Positions 30,426-43,607 of a DNA stretch of 64,000 bases are shown here, piece after piece (the first letter of the stretch is position 1; the number at the start of each line of letters is the position of its first letter). This stretch comes from Paragorgia papillata (Eukaryota; Cnidaria; Anthozoa; Scleralcyonacea; Coralliidae), in assembly GCA_035771165.1 (NCBI GenBank), contig JAWNZC010000372.1, forward strand, positions 400,001 to 464,000, in the 5' to 3' direction. The translations under genes were made by a program, and so were the position numbers. The notes beneath the pieces are model-generated. The model saw only the letters and a list, made by a program, of their open reading frames with translations, made no database searches and was not told the origin of the DNA.

Positions 30426-32619
30426 CCCCTGTGCCCCTCCTGGCATCCCTGATCATAAACAGACAGTGATTGATGGTTACAGTCAATGTTTTAGTACACA
30501 CTGTATATCCAAAGTCTGCTTTCTAAATTAAAGAAAATTACTTTGAAAATCAGTTCAGCCAAAGGTCTTTTCATAGTACAGTCACCATTGAACTGTAGTT
30601 TTACTTTTGCAAACAACAATCTCTGTATTATTTCTTATGTACTGAACAGCTGCATTCAGGATGTATTTAAAAGCCAGAAGTTAAGAATTCCCACCTCGAG
30701 AGAACAATTTTCCACTACTAACTCTGGCTGTTTACACAATAAAATTAATATTACATTTACTGTGTTTCACATTTTGATTTGGACCATAACCCATTCCTCC
30801 CTACACCAGCTACTGTAACTTAATTAGCTGATTAACAGGGATTCTCAGCAAACCTAAGCAACAGTGAGTTGACCCATTCAATGTGAGCTTGCAAGGCCAC
30901 CCCAACCAGCTAATGCATTCCCTCTGCAGTAGAATAAAATCATCTGGCATGTTAACGAGAATGAAATTCTAAATAGCTTAACCTGGTGGTGAAAAGGTTA
31001 ATAAAATGATTTCTTAAAACTCATAATTTATTGCTGACTATGACTTTACTCATCTTAGGCTGCACATAATGTAGCCTTGGTTCAAATATCTTCAGTTGGC
31101 ACTTCATCCAAAAGTAAATTTATCAGTAGAGTATACTGTACAAATGAGAGCCTTACTAACTGTGGACACCCTTGTTATAAATGGGGACTACACACATGCC
31201 AGTATTATCTACCTAGTGCTGGCAGAAGATACTTCGGATTAGCCTAATTTGTCAAAATTAATAGTAAGGTGGGGTGCATTGTGCTTTCCCTTGGAAATTT
31301 TAATCCTGACTGACATTTGGACATTGGTGTGTCACAAGTGGTCGATTGCAGTTGCTGGGATAGAATAAATCCTATCCCAGCAGCAACTCTGTCAATGACC
31401 ACTAGTGACCAAATGGAAACCAGGCTTTAGTCACATTTTAGCCCATTTTCAGAGTTACCAATGGAGCTTAGGAAAAATGTTAAGTGGGCTGTATTGAACC
31501 CCCCCCCCCCCCCCCTAGTCCCTCTATTGTTACACCCTGTTACCAGACTGCACAAGATGCCAAGACTCTAAAGGGTATTTTTTGTACCAGAAGCTGCTTT
31601 ATTACAGTATATATACACCAGTAATCATATAATTGTACATGTAATGTTTTTAAGAGTAAAGTTGATATAATTAAGCAGTGTTTTTAGGTATAAACTTAAG
31701 AAGGTGGTGCCTTTGGTTTTACTTTGATGTAGGGCTCCACAAACTTTAGTAAATTTTACAACTGAACTAGACCAAATGAAACCAAAATCCAATATCATTA
31801 TAAATCATATAATTATTAGCTAAATGTGAGCATGTGTGCCACCTGCCCCTCACATCTTTGGTGTTAACTACTTTAAAGTTAATGTTTAAAAATAAGTAAA
31901 AGAAGAACGTCTCACTTTGTTATTTTTTTATGCATAGCAATTTTTTCGCCATACTCAAATGGGCAATATAAACAGGCCGTACAAATATGGCTGGTTCATA
32001 GTGAGGTTCAGCTACTGGTGTTTGAATATTCAATCACATAGATCAGTATAAACAGATGTAATATGAATTAATAAATTATTAAACCTCAGAAAGCTACAGT
32101 GTCGATTATTTGATTACACACAAACAAGTGGATTATAAAACATGTAACAAATTAAATGTTGCAAATCAACAAATGACAAATATACCACCAAGCTAGGTCA
32201 CGTTTTATTTGAAAGACATACATGTAGTACTTAGTACTATATACATGAAATAAGTTTTTAAAATTCCAGATTTCGTTGTAATTTACCTTGTAGCTGTCTA
32301 CGAATAATCGAATAATATTCAGAACAATAATACGATATTCTCGTGTTCATAAGTTTGAATAAACAAGAATTCAAACTGGGTTTCATCAGAAGGTCATGAA
32401 CTGGTCATCGATCACTATCACGCCTGGTGCATTATTCTCCATTTATCAGTCTCTTATCCAGAAATTTCTGCCAAGTAATACTTTATCGCATCACAAACCA
32501 GCCACGATTATATTCTTACAACATTTCTACTGCTATTTGTTACTATTAAATTCCAGAATCAGCCACAACACGTCGATATATTTTGCAGAATATTGAACGG
32601 CCGTGCTGAAGGTTTTCGT

Positions 32620-32770
32620 GGGTCTGGGTACAAAAATACCAACTGCGCATGCCCCAAAATACACACTTTTTATGGTATTTCAAATGGATTGTCCCAGAGC
32701 CATTTGATTTGCCCGCGCGGCCGGGCATATTTGGCTCTGGGAACGAGATTGAGTTCAAGTCGACCATGTA
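32620..32770. repeat. Palindromic dispersed repeat, copy 2
   Basis: GGGTCTGGGTAC at the left and a GGCTCTGGGAACGAGATTGA block at the right surround TTTCAAATGGATTGTCCCAG. It shares blocks with 28850-28930. Confidence 0.5.
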
Positions 32771-32815
32771 CACTGTAATGCTGTATCGAAATAACTGAAA
32801 ACACAGCTTTAGTTC

Positions 32816-34632
32816 CAACCTCGTACCCAGGGTCTTTTCAACCCGCCGCGCTGGAAAAGACCCTGGTATCGGCTGGTCACGTGTCTCCCAGAATCTGGGA
32901 GATAGAAATTGTCACAAGGGAGGGGAGGTTATATTTCAATTGGTCACACGACACTGATAAATGCGCGAAAACGCCAAAGAGATTTTGGAGAAATTTTTCA
33001 CTGAGGTCTCACAATGTATGAATCGTTGAACTTAAAATATCTGTGTTCTTGAAATGTTTACATTTTGCTTTTGTACTGAATAGCGATTATTCGTCTGTGA
33101 TCCTGAAACCAAAGCAAATGACGTGTTGGGTTTAGAGGCAGTTAAACGCTGTAAGTAAGACACATTCTGGTGGTCCTGCCACTGGCTACAGAAAAATATC
33201 GATGATATTCCATCTTTTTCCTGCATTGTTATCACACAAGAACAGGAGATCTTTAAGTTTCCTACTACAAGTTCTATCTCCCGTCATTTCTTCTTTGAAT
33301 TTCCTCATATACACGCGATCAAATACTCAGGTAAACATTGTACGGTGACTAGAGGCGCTGTTTTGAGCTTTTCAAAATTGCTCGAGTACAGATGTTCATG
33401 CATGTACTCGATCAAACAAACATTAACCTTCTAAACTCTAAAGAATGGGGGTTATCATGAACGAAATTTAAAAGGATATAAAAAGAGCTAAAGTTCGTTT
33501 ATTAATGAGACAAATATGTTATGTCGAGGTTTATGTACATGCATAGGAATGGTGCTGCAATCTTAAATCTTGCATCAAAATGTTTTTCACAAGCAATTGT
33601 ACGGAGTTATAAGATACTCAAAATACATATTTCTTATTTTGTTTGAAAAGCCCAGCAAAAATAACCCAGAAAGGTGTGATAGTTTTCGCGGCGGCAACGT
33701 ATCTTTAGAAGTTTGATTCGATAGGTCAAAGCACGAGTGACAAGAACAATTCAACAACGTTCAAAACAAACTCATAAAATTTTAATTAATAAAAGCTTCA
33801 CAAAAGGAATGTTTATCTAACTTTTAAAAGGACTGACAAGTGTTGTTTTCTTAAGCGGTCTAATAAAAGAATTGGAAAACGTAATTTACACGTACGTATT
33901 TCTACATGCACATGACAATGCGGTTTCTTTATCATTGCGTATGTCGAAAGAACACGTATTAAATATAACATAAACAAGACAAACTTTACCTCTTCGTCTG
34001 ATGTAAATGCTAACTGTTTTATTAGAGGCTGATCCCGTCAGCGCATTTCCTAGGAGCTTAAGCTAGCCACACACAATAGAAAGGGAGAAATTCCCACGCA
34101 TCTCTTGCTAAACTGCTATTTATAGTGTTCGAGCGCCGTTTCGACTTTGTTGAATTCTTGACCTAAATTTCTTTAAATTCCAAAGCCTTCTTTTACGTGG
34201 GCCAGCATACCAACCGAGCTCGAGGAAGATCGTCGTGACTCTCCAGAAAGTGTTCTAATGTTCCCCAAATAATTGCGATTGTTGTTCTTACCGAACCACA
34301 TAGTCTACAGACTGCAGGAACTTCATTATCTCCGACAATTGGATTTTTAGGATTTAACTCAGAGATTTAACTCTGGATTTAACTCGGGGTTTAAAGCTGT
34401 TGATGATCGGAAGAGACGTTGCCAACTTTCCACAGATATTGTATTCGCTTGTGCCCATTTACATCAACTCCTGTTTTATGCATCTGCAGAATCGATTGTT
34501 TATCCGACCTCCGCACCCCTCCACCCTAGTAATAAAAAATTGTTATCTCCCAGATTCTGGGAGACACGTGACCAGCCGATACCAGGGTCTTTTCCAGCGC
34601 GGCGGGTTGAAAAGACCCTGGGTACGAGGTTG
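32816..34632. mobile_element. 1.8-kb non-autonomous element with 9-bp target duplication
   Basis: CAACCTCGTACCCAGGGTCT at the left is mirrored at the right end, and the inverted similarity runs about 85 bp through CGGCTGGTCACGTGTCTCCC. CTTTAGTTC flanks both ends (32807-32815 and 34633-34641). Each end is itself a small hairpin (CCCAGGGTCTTTTCAACCC against GGAAAAGACCCTGG). A 9-bp duplication and long ends fit a Mutator-like element. No transposase was recognised inside. It lies in the transposase intron of the 26-kb element. Confidence 0.8.
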
Positions 34633-34899
34633 CTTTAGTTCTACTATCACCACATACATTGTCATTGATTTCATGGTGTACATACCCAGATGTCAGAAAT
34701 AGATGTTATAATCCTTCAGGGTGGCATGAGAAATGCCATACGATCCAAACGATACAATTCTATTTTCAGATCCGCCATACAATTTCGTATTGGTGCAAAC
34801 AGAGCAACGTCGATAATAAACTTAAAAATACAATAAAAAACTAACAATGTATGCATGAAATGAGTGGCTGTTACACATTTTTTGTAATTGATGATCTTG

Positions 34900-35510
34900 G
34901 CAACCTTCATAATTTAATTTAATCAAAAAAATTAAAACGTTTTTGCACTGCTAATGGCTCTTCGTCAGAGAAAAACTTGACGAGTAGTGGGTCGCAGCGC
35001 ACAAATCTCTTTGATTTAACCTTTTTATATACAATATATTGCTTTTGTTCTCTCTTTGACAAAAAAAACCAGTGCTTTGCTCCAGAGGAGGTTGGACAGC
35101 TGCCGCAAAGCATCATGGTCCTAACGCTAAAATTGATAAATTATCGATTCATTTGCATCTGACCGCCGACGAGGAATGAACTCTGCTCGGTGGACTATAT
35201 GCGCAAAAACTTTTGAAAACTCGTCACACTCGATCCAGAATTGTTAAATCTGATGGTCAGAAAAATACGAGAACAATTCTTGGTTATCATAGACAATTAA
35301 TATGCTCAGATTGTGCTTTATTTGGCGTATATTCGTGACAATGGCGGATGGGCATTCAAGACTACCGAAGTTCTTTCGGATTCGACGCATTTTATGTTAC
35401 AAATAATGGAACAAATCAGAAACGAATTAGATGTTTACAACAAAGAAGGATTTGGTTGTGCTGTGCAACGTGTGATTCGTTACAACTGGAGAAAAGCGTG
35501 AGGTGAGAAA
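34900..35510. other. Unassigned region with short open frames
   Basis: On the minus strand 34919-35116 reads through KRFVRCDPLLVKFFSDEEP, and on the plus strand 35313-35501 reads through STHFMLQIMEQIRNELDVYN. Neither has a clear start with splice sites, and I recognise no family. They could be debris of an inserted gene or chance frames. Confidence 0.25.
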
Positions 35511-36689
35511 TCAACATTATTTGTTGTTTAGTGGTTAATGATTTCCCTCACAAATTTTTCCTATTCTGTAACCTTAGGATGCATTTTCCGTGGTTTAATG
35601 TTTTGCATTCTGCAGTATTACTGTAAACTTCTATAACTGTTGTGTGTAGCAATTATCTGGATCAATTAGATACAACTATCATCCTTGGTTTGTTTTTTTC
35701 TCTCCGATTTCAGTTTAACAAACAGTCTTGAACTTTCCTTTTATACTTACTGTACTTGTATCCCAAATTTTATAAAATTGTGAATAAAGCTAGCTTAAAA
35801 TTTATTATTCAATAACAATCTTGTATTTTTCTTTATAATTAAGGTGAATTAAAAATCGAGATAATTTATTGGATTGCCTCCAGAATCTATTGATAAATTT
35901 GGTATATAACTGGACTGGTCAAATATTTCTATTTTATCAAATAAAGTGTATTTCCTGTATCCTCAATATATATGTAAATAAGGAACTTGAATAAAATTAA
36001 AATGTTTTGTCTCAATATTGATCTTGGTTACTTCTAAAGCACCACTGTATTGACACCGATACAGGTATTCAATCAGTGGCATTGTTAACATTGGTCCAAC
36101 ATTTTTGCAGTGAAGCACCCCCCCCCCCCACCCCCCCCTGCCAAGAAAACATCAACTTTGGCACATTTAGAGATGGCATCAGAAAAGTTACTGTATTAAG
36201 GTAGACATGTGAATGAACTATAAGACAGACAATGTCCAGCCCAAGGGTGTCTGTCTTAGACATAGTTCACTGTTTATCAGTATGTACATGCAGTAGCCAG
36301 TAGCACTCAAAGGCATGCAAAGGGATGAATAATATCCAAGCATTTAATTAGGCTTTGAGACCCAGCATTTGGATTGTATAATAATATACAAGATAATACT
36401 TCTGTGTTAAAATTTTATTAGTTATGTCCACAATTATTATGCATTGCCTTATGTAATTATACAACATGACAACATGCAAAACTTCAAACTACATATTATT
36501 TGAATGTTATTTAGTAAAAGAGAATCCATCAATTTATCATTGTAAAAATCCAGTTCAGATTGGTGCTCGTGCCTGGGCACTCAGTCTGAACACCACCAAA
36601 GTAAGTTTTTCCAACACTGGCATCTGTACTGTATCTCTTCACTTCCTGTAAAAAATACGATGTGAGATGGAGTTACTCTTTCATATCTT

Positions 36690-36925
36690 AAAACTATTGT
36701 ATTCACTTCATGGGTGTACAAACCAAGGGGTGGACACAGGAGCACATGCCACCCCACCCCCACCCCCACCCGCTTGGTTAGAAACAAAAAAGCCCTTTAT
36801 CAGAAACCCTTTATCAGAAGACATGTGCCTCAAGGGTCATTTTGAAGCTCTGCCCTGAAACAAGGTACTTTTGAAAGTGTACACTTCCCCCACCCCCATC
36901 AGCTTGCTTCCTACATCACTGACTC
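36690..36925 (-). repeat. Inverse copy of the GGGCACTT-type repeat
   Basis: The C-rich stretch CACCCCACCCCCACC is followed by AGACATGTGCCTCAAGGGTC and ends near CTTGCTTCCTACATCACTG, the reverse of the arrangement at 30200-30425. The rest of 36926-38008 shows no feature I can name. Confidence 0.55.
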
Positions 36926-39900
36926 AGTTGAAATGGACAACTGGGGCAAAAGGGATAATAAATATTTGTATACTGAAAAACAATACGAACAACAAATTAT
37001 AACAAATTAGCAAAAAATGAAAAAATACTACAACTACAATATATTATTCACAATAACAATGACCAATAATAAACTACAAATATTAAATCCACACATCTAT
37101 TTTAATAATCATACTGCTGCGGTGGAACACGTTATTTAATATATAAAAAATATCTATACATATCAGTTCTGTATACAGATATAGTAGATCTTTAAGAAAG
37201 TTAAGTACATTCTGTATGCAGGCCTGATATGTATACAATTTTCCAGAATGATGGTGTTTTTATACAGCGACGTCAGCGTTTTGGACTATAAAAACAGACA
37301 AATACCAAATTTTACTATTTAATAATTGTCCACCACTCATTCTACCCTTACTCTAAAGAATAAAGCTCGAAATATTAGGAAACTTCCAAAATTCTTGAGA
37401 GAACAAGCTTTAGTGGCGAGAGGCTCTCTTAAATTATTGGATGCCATCTTAGCAAAAGCCGAAATGCCATGGTCGGTTCAATGGCGAATATCTCGAAAAC
37501 GGTGAGGGGATCGTTGGGGATCGCCTGCATAGAATCCAAGATTAGACATTTCTTCAACTTATTACGCAAAAATTAGAGAATTCGAACCATGGGAATTCGA
37601 GATTTTTTGGTTTGAAGATTGTTGACAAACCGGAAGTGGAGTCTTCGCTTAGCGCGACACGACCTACATAAACGATCAAAACAAAGTAGAAAAAATACAG
37701 TTACCTTGCAAAATCCTGCAGATATGGATAGTCCAACAATATATGAAACGATATCACTGTTTTTTTAAAGAAAAAAATCAATGACAACAGCGTAATATTC
37801 GGTATTCTATAAAGTCCAATGCAAAATTTTCAGCCGATCAACGATAAGAAAATAGCGCAATTTCATTGGTCGACAATATCACGTGACAATCACATGACAG
37901 CTGTCCGGCCTCCTCTGGCTTTGCTCGTAGCATTAGAACTCTCTTTTGAGTAAAAGCACCAAAAGCCCTATAATTGATTTTTTTGTGATCTGAAATAATA
38001 TTACATACCATTTACTCTTGTCATACAATACATGTACGCAATTACACAATCCTCAATATGAAGCCAATCATCTTCAACTGGCCCCAATTTCCACAATGCC
38101 CCACACTGGCAGAAACCACTATTTGATGCAAGAATAGCTGAACCATTGTGTTGGGATAGCATTAGATGATCACTGGCATCACCATGCTCACCTATCATAC
38201 AGTATATTGGGGGGGGATCTAATGAACACACAAACATGGCACATAAATGCGTGAAATCAAGTAAAAGGAGAGTTTTAGTACTAGTCTTACTGATATTCAA
38301 ACTACAGTAGTACTGTACCTGTTGGTAAAAATAATGGCACCTTTTTTTCACTTCTAGTTATGAGTTCAAAGTAATCCCTCATGTCAGGAGTCACCTCCAT
38401 GGCAAATTTGAACAGCGACAATGGAGAGTTGTCAGCAACTTTTTCAGTGGCTATTTCTGAGGAAAGAGCAGCTATATGGTTGCACTGAAAGGAGGAACAA
38501 GTGGAGCACCTTAGCTGAGGCAATGGGGGATTCACCTTTGTATATACAAAAGTGCTAACTCCCCATTGACCTTTGCATGGTTTTACTGCTATCCACCTTG
38601 ATCCTCCAGGGACAGATCTAAAAAGAATCTGAAATAATAATAAACATTAATTAGATAAAAAAACAGCGCAATTTAACCCCTTAATTTTTCTTTTGTCACC
38701 AACGTTGCCTCCCACCATTTTCCTTTTTCTCCTTAACTCGTACTTCCATATACAGAGGCTACACAGACTAGACAAAAGCATCATGATTGATAATTATGAA
38801 GAACGACAGCATTTTATAATTTTTTCAAAGTTTACATGTACCATGTATTAATTATGTACATTGTACAGTGCACAGTATCAAAACATATTAAATATATCAA
38901 AATTAAAATGAAATATATACAGTACTTAAGGAAGATAAGAGAGTTAAATACCAAAAGGATTTGAAATTGTTAGCTAAAAAATAAACTCTGAAGAAACATA
39001 CTCGAGGTGGTTCCTCTTGGCTATATAAATGTTCACTATCATCCATGCCTTCAACTCCTGCAAGAAACAGTAGAGAAAACAAAAGACAGACAATTAGTAG
39101 TAACAAAAATTATATACAAGTGGAGGATGCTGGTAAAACAAAATAAGTCAAAACTTGTACAGATGTACTTAGCAAGTATTAAGTAAATAAGCAAGCAAGC
39201 GAGCGAGCGAGCAAGCAAGCAAACAGCATATTTCAGCAGTACAGTATATCTAACCTAAACTATATTTCGATTGTTGTTTCAACACTGCTTACACAGTACA
39301 TACATATATATACTGTATAACATACTTTGGTCAAATAGTTCCTGTACATTGATGTTGTACTTCTTGTCATAGCTGTTTAGGAATATTGTCATTGCTGATA
39401 TATGGAGGCAGTCTGCATAAGGGATAGCTATGAAAAATTCAAACAAAATCATTGTAGACTTGTCTAAGTTCTGCATATCTAAATTTTAATAAAAATAATT
39501 AGCATAATCATATAATGTCAATGTGTACATTACCTTTACCAAGTCCACCAGTCACAAAAGGATTGAGTGCTCTAACAAATTCCATACGGTTTTGATTGCA
39601 CGAGAAAGAATAGGCCCATTCATATCCCACTGATGTCTTATGAGCAGCCCGAAGCACAATACGTAAGATGTGTACTAAAAGAACAAATCAATATATTTGA
39701 AAGTGTTCTTTAATCTATGTCACATTACAGTAACTACCTATTAAGCAACCTTCTGAGCAACAGTCTACTTAACCATTGACCTATAACTGTACTTAAACAC
39801 ACAGTGACAAACTGCAGTGCTACAGTACTGTACCGTGGATTACAGTATATCAGAATATAAAATATTAATCTCAGAACTTTTTCTGAGTACCATACACATG

Positions 39901-41239
39901 TAATAATAAATATTGTTTGACAATTATAAACTTCTTTAAACATAAATACCAACCTGGTTTATCAAAAACTTTAAAAACTTTAACACCCACAATGTACATG
40001 TAATTATAAGAATTTATATAACAATGATTTTGAATATTTATAAATGTTTACTGTACCTTTATATTTCTTTTTTCAACATGATAATCATATGCCACAATTC
40101 CCACAAATGATGTACTATTAACTAGTTCTGCTACATAATCAAATTGCAACAGCAATTGTGAATAATGGTGTGTTGGTGACAGAAACGTCTATAATAGAAA
40201 GATTTTAAATAATAAAAAAATTGGTCTAAGTAATAAATAAATGGTCTGGTTCCTTTGCTTCAGAACAGTGTATAATAATCCGGAATAAGGCATTACTTAC
40301 TGTAACTATAAAACTTCTTAATTACATAAATGTCAAAATATATATGACAATAAGAATACTACAGTAAACAATGAAGCTCAGAAAATGGTAAGCTAATGCA
40401 GTTTTAAATTACCTTTTTTTCTGGTCCTTTGTCTTCCACAAAATCTGTTTTAAAACCACATGTATCTTCCCTTGCATCAAATTCCTAATAGTAAAACAAA
40501 GACTTTTTAGACTTTAGACTTTTTACAAAATCAATCATTATGAAAAGAACAAGTTTCCACTTGCCAGGTTTACATTAATTTAGGCAAAGTGTGGTTTAAC
40601 AGTCCAAAAAACATTAGTACCAAGCAGAGGTCATTGAGGTCATCAATCAAATATGACAAGTAACTTTGCTCCAGGAGTTTATACTGTAGTTTAAATCATA
40701 ATTCAGGAAATTGCATTTCCAAGAATAAATTTTTAAATATCAGAAAATAAATATTATTTATTTTTTAATATTATATTATTTTTTAATATTATCACCTTCA
40801 GCACTTAAATATTATCAGAAAACATGTACATGTACCTCTTGATTGTTTTCAGATTCCTCATTCGAACACGCTTCTTCAGTTTTAATATCATTCTATAAAT
40901 TAAAATATGTTTTATTTACATGTGTTTCATTTGTAAATGAGAAAAAAAAGATTTGGGACAGATTTAATATCAAATATCATATACTGTAATTATGAAGTTT
41001 ATAATCAGCCTGATGGATAGACAGGTCATTTGCCAGTGTAGGTCCTCATATGGAAATGAAGACCAATCTTTGTTCGAGCACACATTTACAGTACATGTCC
41101 AGTGATCTACAGACACTTCAACAGATTCCATCTGCTGGTAATAGGCGACCTTTTGGCCTAACCAATAGTACAGGGGTTTTTTTTAAAGTGAAGGAATCCT
41201 AAAGTGCAGTCCTCTCTCCACTCACATTATAAATACTAA

Positions 41240-41470
41240 AGTTGGAAAAATTGAACATCGACAAGGGTGGTGGAAGAGGGGGGGGGCTAATAAGGGGGTT
41301 ATAGCCCCTAAATATTTCTAAGGGGGCTAACCCCCCACCCTCCCCCCCAATATCTTCAACAATGGGGGCAAAATACAATTTTTATCATTCTATTGATGAA
41401 TTAGCCCCTCCAATATAAAACATCTTCCACCACCACTGAACATCTTCTGCTGCCACTGAACAGTGATGGT
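41240..41470. repeat. G-rich dispersed repeat with internal inverted blocks
   Basis: AGGGGGGGGGCTAATAAGGG is answered by GGGCTAACCCCCC and AATTAGCCCCTCC, and the ends share a CATC-TTCCACCACCACTGAAC-like stretch. It is non-coding and lies in a transposase intron. Confidence 0.45.
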
Positions 41471-43121
41471 GCCACTTTTCATTACTGTTATTTCTTACAA
41501 CATACATTACTACGATAGTAGCTTACTAAGATAAATATGTATTACTTAATTAACTCTTTCTTGTCCGATCCGAAAACCAGTCACAGCAGGTGGTCTTGGC
41601 AATTTGTGAATTAACATGGCATAATAACACAAAAATAATACCACAATATATCATTTGAATCGTTTTTACCTCTACTATTCAAATTTTGGGTTTTCGGATC
41701 TTGTCAGACAACCCATTTTGCAAATTATGCTAATTTATGCTAATTACTACTATTAATAATATTATTATAATCCAAAAAATGTTAAATATTTAACGAGAAA
41801 TGACTTTACACCAAATTTTGGATCATGTAAAATGAAAAGCAGCATTTCACAAATTCAAATTGAAAAAATTGAAGCAATACAATAAAAAGCAAATATTATA
41901 TTGATTTTTTATGATTTTCCATTGAGACCCCCCATTGTGACCCCCCATGGTGCGGCCGCGAGCGATCATATAACTTATTTTGAAATTTACAAATTTAAAC
42001 AGAATTATACAAGAACATACGACCAAAATACATCAGTAAGATCGTTTTTAAGTCAGCTATTCAGATTTTAAGTTATTTTGAGTGATATTTACTCCTGTTT
42101 GCCATTACAACGCCGACAACTCGCCGACAACTCTCGGCGAATTTTCTTCGATTTTGCCTGACTCGGCCGAGATGGTTTTCGTCAAATTTTACCAAATTAT
42201 TGCTAATCTACGAAATAATTACAACAAACAAATGCTTATACTTACTTTCGGAGTTGTTAGAGCCTAAATTTTCGTTGGTTTCGCTTATATATTGACAAAT
42301 AAAAGCCATTTTGTTCTTATCCATACTCCATGATCCTCGCGGGATTTCAACAGAAGGGAAGTCAGGTCAGAACTCGGGTAATACTTCATGGCATATCGTT
42401 ATAAAGGTCTTATTTTAAAAAGGGATCATTCAGGATCATTTTAAGCCCTAGGGGGGTAATTTTGGTCAAAACCTCGCAGGTTCACAACAAATCAAAGTGA
42501 TCCGTCACCAGTAGCGGATGACAATAGGGCCGGACAACTAGGAACAGTTCTTGGAGTATTACAACCAACATTTTTAAATAATATGTACATGTACCTTGTA
42601 TCAAAATTCCCTATCCGGATGTATATTAACGTAATATTTCATATAGTAACACATATTTAAGCTTAATAAATGTAGCCACACGTTACTGTGCATAATATAC
42701 AGTACTGAAATGTTCAGAAAGAAAAATACCTTGCGTTCTGAGTCTACTTTTCTTCCTTCGTCTCTAAAATAAGAGCCAATCCGTGGACGTTTGTATTTTA
42801 ACCCATATTTATAAATTTAACAGCAGTTGACTCCTTCACAGTTGTATAAGATAAACCTGCACAGCACAGGCTACAGCCACGTGACACAAAAATGGCTGCG
42901 CTTAATGTTTACTAGAAAAAAACAAAGCAAATCAATTTGCTTACGATTTTGCCTTTGCAAACGAGAAACAAATATTCAAAAAACTATTTAAAAATAAATA
43001 AAAGGTCTTTGAGTAGATATCTAGCATTTTTACGGCACCGTTTGTATGTTTTAAACACCTTTCATTACCCCGGTTGCATTCCCGGTTGGATATACCGTTT
43101 TTCGGTAGCGAAATATACCTG

Positions 43122-43247
43122 CACTCCTATGTACGCCATATTGTTTAGGACCCAAGTGGGTCCTAGTAAGATGGCTGCCACCGCTCACTTCCGGCATCAA
43201 TTCCTGAACAATAGATGCGCTATCCAGTCCTTTTATAGAGATCAGTG
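43122..43247 (-). repeat. Right terminal inverted repeat of KDZ-like element
   Basis: Reverse-oriented copy of 17285-17417 with the same TATA box, AGGACCCACTTGGGTCCT palindrome and ATGGCGTACATAGGAGTG start region. Here the start runs into CAG/gtatat, a possible splice donor. Confidence 0.9.
43230..43237 (-). promoter_or_regulatory. TATA box in right terminal repeat
   Basis: TATAAAAG on the minus strand, facing into the element toward the transposase ATG at 43139. Confidence 0.6.
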
Positions 43248-43255
43248 CTTACACT
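43248..43255. repeat. Right target-site duplication
   Basis: CTTACACT. The following GAGTAAAAA resumes the dispersed repeat that stops at 17284. Confidence 0.75.
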
Positions 43256-43315
43256 GAGTAAAAAACAAAATAGGCTGTTAATTCTAATTTAAATATTTCT
43301 ATATAAAAAACTTAC

Positions 43316-43391
43316 AGGTTGCACATTCACAAACGCTTTAATTGCATCGTCAATGCTGCATTTCTTTTTCCCTTGTCTTCCTGTTGGCAAG
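43316..43391 (-). pseudogene. Exon of the minus-strand gene split by the 26-kb transposon
   Basis: Between an AG acceptor (beyond 43391) and the donor gtaag it reads LPTGRQGKKKCSIDDAIKAF and VNVQP. It ends in phase 0, and the exon at 16811-17013 begins in phase 0 with IGTNVPKYL. Removing the transposon would leave an ordinary intron of about 0.3 kb. From memory, a stretch like DDAIKAFVNVQP followed by GTN belongs to the SAMD3-like C-terminal family. Upstream exons were not found. Confidence 0.6.
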
Positions 43392-43607
43392 CTGCATGGC
43401 AAAAGACATTTAACAATTATACCATGAGCTCGAGTCGTATATGATCTCATAGCCAACGAGGCGCTTGTGCTCAATGTGCTCAATGAAATTCGACGCTCGT
43501 GGTAAACAAGTTATTTGGTTCAACAAGTTCTTTAGTAAACAAGTTCTTTGGCTCAACGAAATTGTACAAAGCTTGTTAAAAAGATAAACAAAGCAATAAA
43601 TTACAAG

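Larger units (their letters stand above)
25579..43139 (-). pseudogene. KDZ-like DDE transposase of the 26-kb element
   Basis: It would cut and rejoin DNA at the terminal repeats. Exons on the minus strand, 5' to 3': 43119-43139 (MAYIGVQ), 42730-42763 (RRRKKSRLR, basic), perhaps 42246-42309, 40836-40892, 40413-40484, 40057-40188, 39534-39674, 39326-39478, 39002-39057, 38319-38628, 38009-38218, 28041-28199, 27831-27936, 26692-27285, 25882-26004 and 25579 to about 25830 (TAG). Motifs: cysteine cluster RCSTCSSFQCNHI, IGEHGDASDHLMLS, GFCQCGALW, FHCPECGITPDKLIMDGTTL (first Asp), HGTLIPGIFC, IYDNACRLHEYCLNR (second Asp), FVVDKFHWKNH and NTQTAEQGNS (Glu). The donor after 28041 reads AG/ATAAGT instead of AG/GTAAGT. 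Coding between GIFC and the YDNAC exon is missing next to a long AATTA-type repeat. The join 40057/39674 does not phase. The nearest host relatives I recall are HMGXB3-type proteins. Confidence 0.78.
17285..43247. mobile_element. 26-kb KDZ-like DNA transposon with Ulp1-like protease
   Basis: The ends are inverted copies of about 130 bp (17285-17417 and 43122-43247), flanked by CTTACACC and CTTACACT, an 8-bp target duplication with one mismatch. Two convergent gene sets fill the interior: a Ulp1/SENP-like protease on + (to 24531) and a DDE transposase on - (down to 25579), each starting from an ATG inside a terminal repeat. Transposase motifs (DGTTLG, IYDNACRLHEY, FHW..H, TAEQGNS) and cysteine clusters resemble the Kyakuja-Dileera-Zisupton superfamily, for which I recall 8-bp duplications. 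Between 28.2 and 38.0 kb there are only secondary insertions and introns. Length, nested insertions and lesions show an old, inactive copy. Confidence 0.82.

Noticed and set aside
34919..35501. Two open frames inside the large transposase intron as real genes
   Set aside because: No start or splice structure and no family recognised; kept only as an unassigned region.
17285..43247. Polinton/Maverick-type element because of the cysteine protease
   Set aside because: No family B DNA polymerase, retroviral-type integrase, packaging ATPase or capsid genes are seen, and the protease motifs and 8-bp duplication fit a KDZ-like element better.
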